From NCBI RefSeq assembly GCF_028416635.1, contig NZ_CP114013.1:2108001-2172000 (forward strand): a stretch of DNA of 64,000 nucleotides, read 5' to 3'. The notes beneath the pieces are model-generated. The model was not told where the DNA came from. It was given only the letters and a program-made list of their open reading frames with translations, and ran no database searches. Shown here in pieces: positions 32,231 through 43,274 of the stretch (within the stretch, counting starts at the first letter, position 1; each line of letters starts with the position of its first letter). This stretch comes from Baekduia alba. GTDB lineage: Bacteria > Actinomycetota > Thermoleophilia > Solirubrobacterales > Solirubrobacteraceae. Made by a program: the position numbers and the translations under genes.

Positions 32231-33607
32231 ATGGAGTCAGTGGACGTCGTCGTCGTCGGTGGCGGCTTCGCGGGGCTGGTGGCCGCGCGCGAGATCCAGA
32301 AGGCCGGTCGCAGCGTGGTGGTGCTGGAGGCGCGCGAGCGCGTCGGCGGCCGCATCAAGAACCACGTCTTCGACGACGGGACCGTCGTCGAGGCCGGCGG
32401 CGCGTGGGTCGGGCCGACCCAGGACCGCGTCCTGGCGCTGATCGACGAGCTCGGCATCGGCCTGTTCCCGACGTTCGACGACGGCGAGGGCATCCTGGCC
32501 ATCGACGGCGCGATCCGCCGCTACGCCGACGAGTCGCTGGGCTTCGACGCGGCGACGCTCGCCGACGTCGGCGAGACGCAGGCGGAGCTGGAGGCGCTGG
32601 CGGCGACCGTGCCGACCGACGCGCCGTGGGAGGCGCCGGACGCCCGCCTGCTCGACGACCAGACCTTCGACGCGTGGCTGGTGGCCAACACGAAGACCGA
32701 CGGCGGCCTGCGCTTCTGGCGGATGCTCGTGCCCGCGATCTTCTGCGCGGAGGCGACCCAGATGTCGCTGCTGCACGGGCTGTTCTACGTGCACTCGGGC
32801 GGGATGATCGACCGGCTGATCGCGACGGGCGGCGGCGCGCAGGAGAGCCGCGTCGTCGGCGGGACCCAGTCGATCGCGCTCGCGCTGGCCGACGACCTCG
32901 GCGACGCCGTGCGCCTGGAGGCGCCGGTGCGCGAGATCCGCCAGGGCGACGACGGCGTCGAGGTCGACTACGCCGGCGGCACGATCGTCGCGGAGCGGGT
33001 CGTCGTCTCGGTCCCGCCCGCGCTGGCGGCCCGGATCCGCTACGTGCCGGCCCTGCCGGCGCTGCGCGACCAGCTCACGCAGCAGATGCCGATGGGCTTC
33101 GTCATCAAGTGCCAGGTGCGGTACGCGACGCCGTTCTGGCGCGCGGACGGCCTGTCGGGCTTCGCGCTCAGCGTCGAGGACCCGGTGAGCGTGACGTTCG
33201 ACGGCTCGCCGGCCGACGGCGCCTGCGGCGTCATGACCGCGTTCGTGGAGGCCGACCAGGCCGTCGCGCTGACGGCGCTGGACGCCGACGAGCGCCAAGG
33301 CAAGGTGATTGCCTCGCTCGTCCGGCTGTACGGGCCGGCGGCCGCCGATCCGGTCGAGTACCTGGAGACCAACTGGGCCGAGGAGGAGTGGTCGCGCGGC
33401 TGCTACGTCGGCCACCTCGGCACCGGGGCGTGGACGCGCTACGCGGCGACGCTGCGCGAGCCGGTCGGGGCCGTCCACTGGGCCGGGACCGAGACCGCCG
33501 ACCTGTGGAACGGCTACATGGACGGCGCGGTGCGCTCGGGCGAGCGCGCGGCCGGCGAGGTCCTGGCGGCGCTGTGGGCGCGCGAGGTGCTCCATGTCAA
33601 CGGCTGA
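32231..33607 (+). CDS. Flavin monoamine oxidase-family protein
   Basis: The 458-residue protein begins with the FAD motif VVVVGGGFAGLVAAREI and EARERVGGRI. It has the substrate-domain stretch GGAWVGPTQDRVLALIDELG and the C-terminal HWAGTETADLWNGYMDGAVR expected of monoamine/putrescine oxidases. EEWSRGCYVG near residue 389 aligns with the Cys that carries covalent FAD in mitochondrial MAO; covalent binding is therefore possible. AAGGAGGAGCAG precedes the ATG. It would oxidise a primary amine to aldehyde, ammonia and peroxide, and it overlaps the amine permease gene. Confidence 0.9.
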   Translation: MESVDVVVVGGGFAGLVAAREIQKAGRSVVVLEARERVGGRIKNHVFDDGTVVEAGGAWVGPTQDRVLALIDELGIGLFPTFDDGEGILAIDGAIRRYADESLGFDAATLADVGETQAELEALAATVPTDAPWEAPDARLLDDQTFDAWLVANTKTDGGLRFWRMLVPAIFCAEATQMSLLHGLFYVHSGGMIDRLIATGGGAQESRVVGGTQSIALALADDLGDAVRLEAPVREIRQGDDGVEVDYAGGTIVAERVVVSVPPALAARIRYVPALPALRDQLTQQMPMGFVIKCQVRYATPFWRADGLSGFALSVEDPVSVTFDGSPADGACGVMTAFVEADQAVALTALDADERQGKVIASLVRLYGPAAADPVEYLETNWAEEEWSRGCYVGHLGTGAWTRYAATLREPVGAVHWAGTETADLWNGYMDGAVRSGERAAGEVLAALWAREVLHVNG

Positions 33608-35051
33608 CCGCCGGGTCGCGGCGGACGAGCGGCTCGATCGCGGGTCCATGGGCACCGCCGACATCATGTTCTTCGTGCTGGCCGGCGTCGCGCCTATGGG
33701 CGTCGTGGCCGCGATCCTGGCGTTGTCGATCGCGCTGGGCAACGGCGCCGGCGTGCCGGGGACCTACCTGATCGCCGGCGTCGTGCTGGGGCTGTTCGCG
33801 GTCGGCTACGTGCGCATGAGCCGGCGCGTCACCAACGCCGGGGCGTTCTACGCCTACGCGACGCAGGGCCTCGGCCGGACCGCGGGCGGCGCGACCGCCT
33901 ACGTCGCCGTGGTCGCCTACAACGCGGCGACGATCGGCATCCTCGGCGGGCTGGCGTACTTCGCGCACACGGTGGGGCAGGGCGTGGTCGGGATCGACCT
34001 GTCGTGGCAGGTGTGGGCCGTGATCGCGTTCGCGATCGTCGCGTTGTTGTCGTACTTCGAGGTCGCGCTGAGCGCCAAGGTGCTCGGCGTCGCGCTGCTG
34101 TGCGAGGTGGCGATCCTGCTCGCCTTCGACGTCGGCGTGCTGATCGACAAGGGCTTCCACGGCTTCTCGCTGCACGTCTTCGCGCCGAGCACCGTGTTCG
34201 CGAGCGGCTTCGGCGTGAGCCTGATGCTGGCGTTCGGCTCGTTCGTCGGCTTCGAGGCCACGGCGCTGTACAGCGAGGAGGCGCGCGACCCGCGGCGGAC
34301 CGTGCCGCGCGCGACCTACCTCGCGCTCGGGATCATCACGGTGTTCTACCTGGTGACCACGTGGGCGGCGATCTCGGCCTACGGCGTCGACCAGGCGCAG
34401 GCCGCGGCGGGCAAGGACCCCGCGTCGTTCATCTTCGCGGCCAACGCCCAGTACGTCGGCGGGTTCACGACCGACGCGATGCAGATCCTCGTGGTGACGA
34501 GCCTCTTCGCGGCGTTCCTGGCCTTCCACTGCAACACCGCCCGCTACCACTACGCCTTGGCCCGCGACGGGCTGCTGCCGCGCGCGCTGGCGCACACCCA
34601 TCCCCGGCACGGCTCGCCGATCGTCGCGAGCGCCGTGCAGCTCGGCGTGACCGCGGTGGTCGTGGTCGGCTTCGCCCTCGCCGGCAAGGACCCGTACCTG
34701 ACGATGGGCATCGCGCTCTACGGCCTGGGCGTCCTCGGGATCGTCGTCCTGCAGGCGATCGCCAGCGTGTCGGTGGTCGGCTTCTTCGCCCGCCGCGAGG
34801 ACGAGATGTCGCGCTGGGGGACCATCGTCGCACCCGCCCTCGGGGCGGTCGGCCTGATCGTCGGCCTCGTGTTCATGGTCCAGCACTACGCGACCCTGAC
34901 CGGAAGCACCGAGGCCTGGATCAACGACCTGCCCTGGCTGCTTCCCCTCGCGGCGATCGTGGGCGCCGTCGTCGCCCAGCGCCGATCCACGGCGGCAGCC
35001 GCGCCGACCGCCGCCGACGACGCCGTGGCACCGGTGGCTGCCGCGCTGTGA
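33594..35051 (+). CDS. APC-family amino acid/amine permease
   Basis: The 485-residue protein has about twelve membrane segments with the APC pattern: VLAGVAPMGVVAAILALS in helix 1, RVTNAGAFYAYATQGLGR near residue 79, and GFEATALYSEEARDPRRTVP near 218. It overlaps the end of the amine oxidase gene by 14 bases and probably imports the amine that enzyme oxidises. Ethanolamine, putrescine or an aromatic amine are candidates. Control by the divergent PucR regulator is likely. Confidence 0.88.
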   Translation: MSTADRRVAADERLDRGSMGTADIMFFVLAGVAPMGVVAAILALSIALGNGAGVPGTYLIAGVVLGLFAVGYVRMSRRVTNAGAFYAYATQGLGRTAGGATAYVAVVAYNAATIGILGGLAYFAHTVGQGVVGIDLSWQVWAVIAFAIVALLSYFEVALSAKVLGVALLCEVAILLAFDVGVLIDKGFHGFSLHVFAPSTVFASGFGVSLMLAFGSFVGFEATALYSEEARDPRRTVPRATYLALGIITVFYLVTTWAAISAYGVDQAQAAAGKDPASFIFAANAQYVGGFTTDAMQILVVTSLFAAFLAFHCNTARYHYALARDGLLPRALAHTHPRHGSPIVASAVQLGVTAVVVVGFALAGKDPYLTMGIALYGLGVLGIVVLQAIASVSVVGFFARREDEMSRWGTIVAPALGAVGLIVGLVFMVQHYATLTGSTEAWINDLPWLLPLAAIVGAVVAQRRSTAAAAPTAADDAVAPVAAAL

Positions 35052-35078
35052 CGGCGGCTCGGCTACCGTGAGGGGGCC

Positions 35079-35471
35079 ATGGCCTCTGCGCTCAACCCGT
35101 TCGCGCGCATCTTCGGCGCTCGGCGTCACGTCACTCCGGAGCCCAGCGCCGAGGAGGTCGCGGCGGTGGACGTGCCGCGCATGCTCGACCTGGCGCGCGA
35201 GCGTGGGGACCGGCGCTCGGACGACGAGATGGCCGCCGCGCTGCTGATGGGCGCCGACCTCACCGCCCAGCGGCCCCGCGACCCGGAGCTGCGCGGCCGT
35301 GCCGCGGCGGCGTCGGTCGCGACGCGCGACTGGCTCGTGGCGCGGGTCGGCGAGGACGAGGCGGCCCGGCTGCTCTCGGCCTCGTTGGGCCCGATCGGCG
35401 AGGACGGCACCCTGCCCCGCGCCGCGCGCGGCGAGCGCGCGCCGCGTCCGTCCAGAGCGCGGCCGGCGTAG
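35079..35471 (+). CDS. Hypothetical protein, 130 residues
   Basis: I do not recognise this protein. It is hydrophilic, predicted mostly helical from about residue 24 to 110 (DVPRMLDLARERGDRRSDDE, then AAAASVATRDWLVARVGEDE), with a basic, Pro/Arg-rich tail. It starts 27 bases after the permease stop on the same strand and may be read through from that unit. No signal peptide or membrane segment is seen. Codon use resembles its neighbours and the opposite strand has no competing family match. Confidence 0.55.
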   Translation: MASALNPFARIFGARRHVTPEPSAEEVAAVDVPRMLDLARERGDRRSDDEMAAALLMGADLTAQRPRDPELRGRAAAASVATRDWLVARVGEDEAARLLSASLGPIGEDGTLPRAARGERAPRPSRARPA

Positions 35472-35538
35472 TCCGTCGGGCGCCGCCGCTGACCACCGTC
35501 GCTAGGCACCTCCGGCGTGACGTGCCACGATCACGCGC

Positions 35539-35991
<453 letters not shown>

Positions 35992-36034
35992 GGTGAGCGG
36001 CATGGACAGCACGACCCCGACCTCAGGAGTGACC

Positions 36035-36381
36035 ATGACCACCACCCAGGGCATCAAGACCATCCTGCACCCCGTGTCCGACCTGGCCGCGGCCAAGACG
36101 GTGTACACGGCCCTGCTCGGCCTCGCGCCGCAGGCCGACTCGGAGTACTACGTCGGCTACGACGCCGAGGGCCAGCACGTCGGGCTGGTGCCCACCGGCG
36201 GCCCGCAGGCCATGACCGCGCCGGTGGCCTACTGGCAGGTGGCGGACATCGAGGCCAAGCTGGCCGAGGTGACCGCCGCGGGCGCGACGGTGAAGGAGCC
36301 CGCGCACGACGTCGGCGGCGGCCGCCTGATCGCCACCGTCATCGACCTCGACGGCAACGTGCTCGGATTGCTGCAGGACCA

Positions 36382-36385
<4 letters not shown>
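36035..36385 (+). CDS. VOC (glyoxalase/bleomycin-resistance) family protein
   Basis: The 116-residue protein begins MTTTQGIKTILHPVSDLAAA and has one betaalphabetabetabeta repeat pair of the VOC fold (ALLGLAPQADSEYYVGYDAE; VAYWQVADIEAKLAEVTAAG; VIDLDGNVLGLLQD). ATG 36035 follows CAGGAG. ATG 36002 in the same frame is an alternative leaderless start: it is placed behind the TAGGGT element just as the second VOC gene's ATG is behind TAGCGT. It could be a dioxygenase, isomerase or drug-binding protein. It overlaps the UvrA-like gene (GTGA). Confidence 0.82.
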
Positions 36386-38757
<2,372 letters not shown>

Positions 38758-38762
38758 CCGGG

Positions 38763-38782
38763 CCGATCAGGAATCAAGAAGC
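38763..38782 (+). promoter_or_regulatory. 20-bp repeat, copy 2, putative AraC-type operator
   Basis: This is the exact second copy of the 35950-35969 sequence, starting 5 bases after the UvrA-like stop. It is followed 21 bases later by TAGCGT and then ATGGAC of the VOC gene at 38815, giving the second VOC gene its own promoter. Confidence 0.65.
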
Positions 38783-38814
38783 GCCGACCCCCGATCCGCG
38801 GTTAGCGTGACGCC

Positions 38815-39225
38815 ATGGACATCACCATTCACTCGAGCTTCCTGCCGCACGACGACGCGGACGCGGCCCTGGGCTTCTACCGCGACACGCTCGGCTTCGA
38901 GGTCCGCAACGACGTCGGCTACGACGGGATGCGCTGGATCACGGTCGGCCCCGCCGGCGGCTCCGGGACGACCATCGTCCTGCACCCGCCGGCCGCCGAC
39001 CCCGGCATCACCGACGACGAGCGCCGCACGATCGCCGAGATGATGGCCAAGGGGACCTACGGCATCATCACGCTCGCGACCGCCGACCTCGACGGCGTCT
39101 TCGAGCAGCTGCAGGGCCGCGGCGCCGAGGTCGTCCAGGAGCCGACCGACCAGCCCTACGGCGTCCGCGACTGTGCCTTCCGCGATCCCGCGGGCAACCT
39201 GATCCGCATCAACGAGGTGCGCTGA
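38815..39225 (+). CDS. VOC (glyoxalase) family protein
   Basis: The 136-residue protein has the VOC layout: HDDADAALGFYRDTLGFEVR at the N-terminus, a central GTYGIITLATADLDGVFEQL, and the closing DCAFRDPAGNLIRI with the typical metal-site Glu region at INEV. It has its own 20-bp operator-like repeat and a TAGCGT element 12 bases before the ATG, so it is probably transcribed from a leaderless AraC-controlled promoter. Function may be detoxification in concert with the upstream VOC and UvrA-like proteins. Confidence 0.85.
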   Translation: MDITIHSSFLPHDDADAALGFYRDTLGFEVRNDVGYDGMRWITVGPAGGSGTTIVLHPPAADPGITDDERRTIAEMMAKGTYGIITLATADLDGVFEQLQGRGAEVVQEPTDQPYGVRDCAFRDPAGNLIRINEVR

Positions 39226-39259
39226 GCGTCGACGTCTGCGACGGCGCGCGCGGCGCCGC

Positions 39260-39541
39260 TCAGCCGCCGGGCCGCAGCGCGCCGAGCACGCCGGCCAGCA
39301 GCGACGGGTCGCGGACGAGCTCGGGCGACGGCGCCACGTAGAGGTTGATCGCGGTCACCGCCGGGTGGAGGAAGCGGGCGATCTGCTCGCGGCAGGCCTC
39401 CGGCGACCCGCTGATCCAGAGGCCGTCGAGCACGTCGAGGGGCACCGCGCGCCGCGCCCCCTCGACGTCGCCGGCGGCCCAGCGCGCGTGCACCGCGGCC
39501 AACTCCTCGGACCGCCCGAGCCATCCGTGGAAGTTCTTGTA
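39260..39541 (-). pseudogene. C-terminal fragment of an LLM flavin-dependent oxidoreductase
   Basis: On the minus strand only the last 93 residues of a luciferase-like oxidoreductase remain: YKNFHGWLG, VLDGLWISGSPEACREQIAR and AINLYVAPSPELV, which are typical of the C-terminus of F420/flavin-dependent members. Homology stops at the Tyr codon 39541-39539. Beyond it the frame runs antisense to a dioxygenase fragment. The gene has lost its 5' two-thirds, promoter and start and cannot be functional. Confidence 0.7.
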
Positions 39542-39542
39542 G

Positions 39543-39761
39543 GTGCGAAGGGCAGAGGAAGAGCTTGACGACCAGCTCCACTTCCGCGTGCGGGCGCCCG
39601 GCCACCGCGAGCTCGTCACGCACGTCTTCCTGGCCGGCGATCCGTACCTGGGCTCCGACGTCGTCTTCGGCGTGAAGGACTCGCTGATCCGCGAGCTGGA
39701 GCGGCCCGGCGCGGGCGCACCGGCGCGCCTGCGCTTCGACAAGGTGCTCGACCCGTCCTGA
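39543..39761 (+). pseudogene. C-terminal fragment of an intradiol (catechol/hydroxyquinol) dioxygenase
   Basis: The plus-strand frame carries [20 protein letters not shown] followed by [18 protein letters not shown], the characteristic C-terminus of catechol or hydroxyquinol 1,2-dioxygenases. The first His of the iron-binding HXH is lost (QLHF). Everything upstream of LHF at 39576 is foreign. The fragment abuts the LLM fragment, so a single deletion removed the 5' ends of two divergent genes. Confidence 0.7.
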
Positions 39762-39786
39762 CGGCGACGCGCTCGAGCACGTACGC

Positions 39787-39831
39787 GCGCAATACCTAGT
39801 TAGGTGACAGGGTTTGTGGTATTTATTGCGC
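39787..39831. promoter_or_regulatory. 45-bp imperfect dyad upstream of the small TOBE-like gene
   Basis: GCGCAATACC at 39787-39796 is mirrored by GGTATT and TATTGCGC at 39818-39831, and an inner dyad ACCTA-GT-TAGGT lies at 39794-39805. The AT-rich block contrasts with its surroundings. It is a plausible site for an Rrf2-type regulator, two of which are encoded nearby. Confidence 0.45.
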
Positions 39832-39855
39832 CATGGCTGCTGACGAGGTGCCGGC

Positions 39856-40101
39856 GTGTTGCCGGTCGCGATCCTCGACCCGCGTGAGCGCGCGGGGCGC
39901 GAGGGCCTGATCGAGGACCTGACCCGGCGCGACCGGCGCGTCGACGTGACACTGGTCCTCGACGACGGGGTCCGGGCCGAGGCCTGCCTCGAGCCCGACG
40001 AGCTCGTCTGGCTGGGCCTGCGGCGTGGCGACATCGTCGGCGTGCGCCCGCTGTCGGCGCTGCCGTGCTGCGACGCGCCGGCGCTGCTGCTCAGCGCCTG
40101 A
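39856..40101 (+). CDS. Small TOBE-like domain protein
   Basis: The 81-residue frame starts at GTG 39856 because a stop codon lies five codons upstream. It reads ILDPRERAGREGLIEDLTRR, then VDVTLVLDDGVRAEACLEPD and VWLGLRRGDIVGVRPL, which resembles the beta-barrel TOBE domain of transporter ATPases, although I cannot confirm the family. It has its own dyad-containing control region and ends 10 bases inside the convergent Rrf2 gene. A ligand-binding or molbindin-like role is only speculation. Confidence 0.45.
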   Translation: MLPVAILDPRERAGREGLIEDLTRRDRRVDVTLVLDDGVRAEACLEPDELVWLGLRRGDIVGVRPLSALPCCDAPALLLSA

Positions 40102-40546
40102 AGCGCGCGTCGTCCTTCTGGGCGAGGTTCGCGATGCGCTTGGGCAGCTGCTGGTTGGCGATGTGCGCGAGCGTGACGCCCTCGAGCACGCTGCGGACGT
40201 TGGCGCGCAGCGCGATCCACACGTCCTGCAGCGGCTCGGCGGCGCCGTGGTAGTCGAGGTTCTCGGGCGCCTCGCCGCGGACGTCGGCCAGCGGACCCTC
40301 CATCGCGCGCAGGATGTCGGCGACCGAGATCTCCGACGCCGGCCGCGCGAGCCGGTGGCCGCCGTCGCGCCCGCGCTGCGTGCTGACGAGGTTGGCCACC
40401 CGCATGTCGTTAAAGATCTTCTTGAGGAAGAAGACCGGGATGTCCTGGGCCCGCGCGACGGCGTCCGCGGACAGCGCGACGTCACCCGCGTTGGCGAGCT
40501 CGACGGCCGCGCGGACCGCGTACTCGGCCTTGGCAGAAATGCGCAC
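40091..40546 (-). CDS. Rrf2-family transcriptional regulator, cysteine-free (CymR-like), copy 1
   Basis: The 151-residue protein (GTG 40546; an ATG at 40564 is possible) has the Rrf2 winged helix: VRISAKAEYAVRAAVELANA, then FFLKKIFNDMRVANLVSTQR and RGRDGGHRLAR. It contains no cysteine, so it cannot bind the Fe-S cluster of IscR or NsrR and is closer to CymR, the cysteine-metabolism repressor. The neighbouring LLM oxygenases, DUF427 protein and methionine transporter support a sulfur role. A paralogue with the same tail (LQDVWIALRANVR) is at 45151. Confidence 0.87.
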   Translation of the reverse strand: MRISAKAEYAVRAAVELANAGDVALSADAVARAQDIPVFFLKKIFNDMRVANLVSTQRGRDGGHRLARPASEISVADILRAMEGPLADVRGEAPENLDYHGAAEPLQDVWIALRANVRSVLEGVTLAHIANQQLPKRIANLAQKDDARFRR

Positions 40547-40573
40547 GCGCGCATTCTGGACCATCGCCCGGCA

Positions 40574-42037
40574 TCAGGACGCCACCGCGGCTCGGCGCCG
40601 GCGCGGCCAGCGGCTGGCCGGCCGCTTCTGCAGGACGCCGTCGACGAGGACGTCGACGTGCTCGTCGAAGAACGCGAGCCGGTCGCGCAGCGCCTCCTGC
40701 GCCGGCAGCGGCGACGGGTAGCTCCACACGACGTCGTCGGGCAGCTCGGGCGCGTCGCGGACCGACCAGTACCCGGCGGTGCCCTTGTACGGGCAGGCGG
40801 TGCGGAGGTTCGTCGGCTCCAGCCGCTCGCGGTCGACGTCCTCGGGCGGGAGGTAGTGGCGCGTCGGCAGTCCGGTCTCGAACACGACGACGGGGGCGCG
40901 CGTCTCGGCGAGCAGCACGCCGTCGGACTCGATCCGCACGTGGCGGCTGCTGGGCAGCGCGTCGACGCGTACGTGCGGATCGCGCGGGTGGACGAAGACC
41001 TCCTCGTCCTCCTCGTACCAGCGGTCGAAGCCGCTGCCCAGGAAGCGCCCGAACGTGAGGTGCCCGCCCAGCGCCGGGAGCGCCTTCGCGGTCCAACGCG
41101 CGTCGGGGTGGACGTCGTCGACCGGGAACGCGTAGACCGGGACGCTCTCGCCCGGCGCCCACGTGAGGATCGCCCGGCGGCTGTCGACGAGCGTGGCGTC
41201 GTCGCGGACGCCGCGCACCCAGCGCCGGCTCGGCTCGGCGCGCCACCCGTCGGCGCCCGTCATGGGCGCCCGGCGCGGCGTCGGCGCCAGCGGCTCGCCG
41301 TCGACCTCGACGTCGACGTGCTCGGCGAAGAACGCGATCCGGCCGGCGATCGCGCCGACCTCGGGCAGCGGCTCCTCGTAGCTCGACGCGACGGGGCCGG
41401 GAAGGTCGTCGGCGATCCCGCCGGCGAGGTCCCAATACGACGCCCAGCCCTTGTACGGGCAGCCGGTGCGCAGGTCCGAGCGCGCCAGCGAGGTGAGGTC
41501 GACGTCGTCGCGGTGGAGGTAGAAGCGCGGCGGCTGGGTGCCCTCGAAGGCGATGACGGGCCGGTCGCTGACGGCGAGCTCGCGGCCGCGGAGGCTGACC
41601 CGGACGTGGCGCGAGCTGGGCAGCGCGTCGACGCGGTGGGCGTGGCGGGGGCCGACGAACCCCTCGACGTCCTCCTCGTACCACTGGTCGAAGGCGTCCC
41701 AGGCCAGGCCGACGTGCTCGGGGAGGGCGCCGCCGCGGTAGCGCCACGCGGCGGCCGCGACCACGACGTCGCCGGCGTGCAGGTCGAAGTACTCCGTCGC
41801 GCCCGCGTGGGCGGCGCCGGCGTGCTCGCCCGCGCTCGGCCTCAGCGCTCCGGGGGCGACGTCCGCGAGCGGGACGGCGTACAGCCCGGCGGCCTTGCCG
41901 TCCTCGCCGACGACGCGCGCGCGGCGCGTGTCGACGACGAGCCGGCCGTCCTTGTAGGCGCGGATCCACCGCGACGTCGGGGCGGCCGTGACACGGTCCT
42001 CCACCAAAAGAAGACTATTACGACCGTTCGAGTCCAT
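40574..42037 (-). CDS. Tandem DUF427-domain protein
   Basis: The 487-residue protein is an internal duplication of two DUF427-type units. Each half repeats the same landmarks: FDQWYEEDVEGFVGPR / FDRWYEEDEEVFVHPR, RVDALPSSRHVRV / RVDALPSSRHVRI, and TGCPYKGWASYWD / TACPYKGTAGYWS. No function is established for the family. It overlaps the 3' end of the FMN monooxygenase gene by 20 bases; a GTG at 42004 would avoid that overlap and is an alternative start. Co-expression with LLM oxygenases suggests a sulfur- or flavin-related role. Confidence 0.85.
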   Translation of the reverse strand: MDSNGRNSLLLVEDRVTAAPTSRWIRAYKDGRLVVDTRRARVVGEDGKAAGLYAVPLADVAPGALRPSAGEHAGAAHAGATEYFDLHAGDVVVAAAAWRYRGGALPEHVGLAWDAFDQWYEEDVEGFVGPRHAHRVDALPSSRHVRVSLRGRELAVSDRPVIAFEGTQPPRFYLHRDDVDLTSLARSDLRTGCPYKGWASYWDLAGGIADDLPGPVASSYEEPLPEVGAIAGRIAFFAEHVDVEVDGEPLAPTPRRAPMTGADGWRAEPSRRWVRGVRDDATLVDSRRAILTWAPGESVPVYAFPVDDVHPDARWTAKALPALGGHLTFGRFLGSGFDRWYEEDEEVFVHPRDPHVRVDALPSSRHVRIESDGVLLAETRAPVVVFETGLPTRHYLPPEDVDRERLEPTNLRTACPYKGTAGYWSVRDAPELPDDVVWSYPSPLPAQEALRDRLAFFDEHVDVLVDGVLQKRPASRWPRRRRAAVAS

Positions 42038-43274
42038 ATTTCGATGATACCGCCGCCGTCGACAACCCCAGCCGGTCGCGCAGCGTCGTGTCCGGCGCGT
42101 AGTCGGCGCGGAACGCGCCGCGCTCCTGGAGCAGCGGGATCACCTGGTCGGCCAGCTCGTCGAGCCCGCCGGGCGTGATGTGCGGGACGAGGATGAAGCC
42201 GTCGCTGGCGTCGCTCTGGACGTAGTCGTCGATCGCGTCGGCGACGGTCTGCGGCGAGCCGACGAAGGAGTGGCGCGCCCGCGTCTTGACCATCACGTCG
42301 CGCAGCGAGAGCTTCTCGGTCGCAGCCAGCGCGCGCAGCTGCGCGACGGTCTCGTGGCGCTGGCCGGCGAACGCGCGCGCCGGGATCGATCCGGGGGCGA
42401 TCGTGATCTCGCCTTCGACCGGCTCGACGTCGGGCAGCGGGCCGTCGGGGTCGTAGGCGGACAGGTCGCGGTTCCACAGCTGCTCGGCGAACACGATCGC
42501 GGTGGCGGCGGAGACCTGTTGGCGGCGCACGACCGCGGCGCGCTCCTGGGCCTCGGCGTCGGTGTCGCCGAGCACGAACGTCGCGCCCGGGAGCACGAGC
42601 AGGTCGTCCGGCGCGCGTCCGTAGCGGGCCAGCCGGCGCTTGACGTCGGCGTAGAACGCCTGGCCGTCGTGCAGGCTGCCATGGCGGGTGAAGATGCCGT
42701 CGGCGTGCTGGGCGGCGAACTCGCGGCCGGCGTCGGAGTCGCCGGCCTGGAGGATGACCGGCCGCTTCTGGGGCAGGTCGTCGTCGGCCCAGGACCGGTC
42801 GGCGTGCTCGAGGACCGCGGTCGCGCGGGCGTAGCGGTCCTCGTAGGGCAGGTAGGCGCCGCGGCGGAAGTTGGCGCCGCTGACCGCGTCGGTGGAGGTC
42901 ACGAGGTTCCACGCCGCACGGCCGCCGGAGAGGTGGTCGAGCGTCGCGAGCTGGCGGGCGATCTCGCGCGGCTCGTGGTAGGTCGTGGTCAGCGTGGCGG
43001 CGAGGCCGAGGTGCTCCGTGACGCCCGCGAGCGCGGCGAGCAGCGTCATCGCGTCGGGGCGCCCGACGACGTCGAGGTCGTGCACGTGGCCGGCGTGCTC
43101 GCGCAGGCTCAGGCCCTCGGCCAGGAAGAAGAAGTCGAGCTTGGCGCGCTCGGCGGTCTGCGCGAAGCGCCGGAACGAGGCGAAGTCGATGTGGCTGCCG
43201 GCGGCCGGGTCGCTCCACACGGTGGTGTTGTTGACGCCGGGGAAATGCGCGGCGAGGCGGATCTGCTTGGTCAT
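42018..43274 (-). CDS. NtaA/DmoA-family FMN-dependent monooxygenase
   Basis: The 418-residue luciferase-like protein starts QIRLAAHFPGVNNTTVWSDP and contains FFFLAEGL, THLGLAAT-like TEHLGLAATLTTTYHEP, LDHLSGGRAAWNLVTS near residue 115 and VILQAGDSDAGREFAA, all marks of the NtaA/SnaA/DmoA subgroup. Members oxidise dimethyl sulfide, sulfonates or chelators with FMNH2 from a partner reductase. Its start overlaps the next LLM gene. Context with MetNIQ and Rrf2 favours an organosulfur substrate. Confidence 0.9.
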   Translation of the reverse strand: MTKQIRLAAHFPGVNNTTVWSDPAAGSHIDFASFRRFAQTAERAKLDFFFLAEGLSLREHAGHVHDLDVVGRPDAMTLLAALAGVTEHLGLAATLTTTYHEPREIARQLATLDHLSGGRAAWNLVTSTDAVSGANFRRGAYLPYEDRYARATAVLEHADRSWADDDLPQKRPVILQAGDSDAGREFAAQHADGIFTRHGSLHDGQAFYADVKRRLARYGRAPDDLLVLPGATFVLGDTDAEAQERAAVVRRQQVSAATAIVFAEQLWNRDLSAYDPDGPLPDVEPVEGEITIAPGSIPARAFAGQRHETVAQLRALAATEKLSLRDVMVKTRARHSFVGSPQTVADAIDDYVQSDASDGFILVPHITPGGLDELADQVIPLLQERGAFRADYAPDTTLRDRLGLSTAAVSSKYGLERS

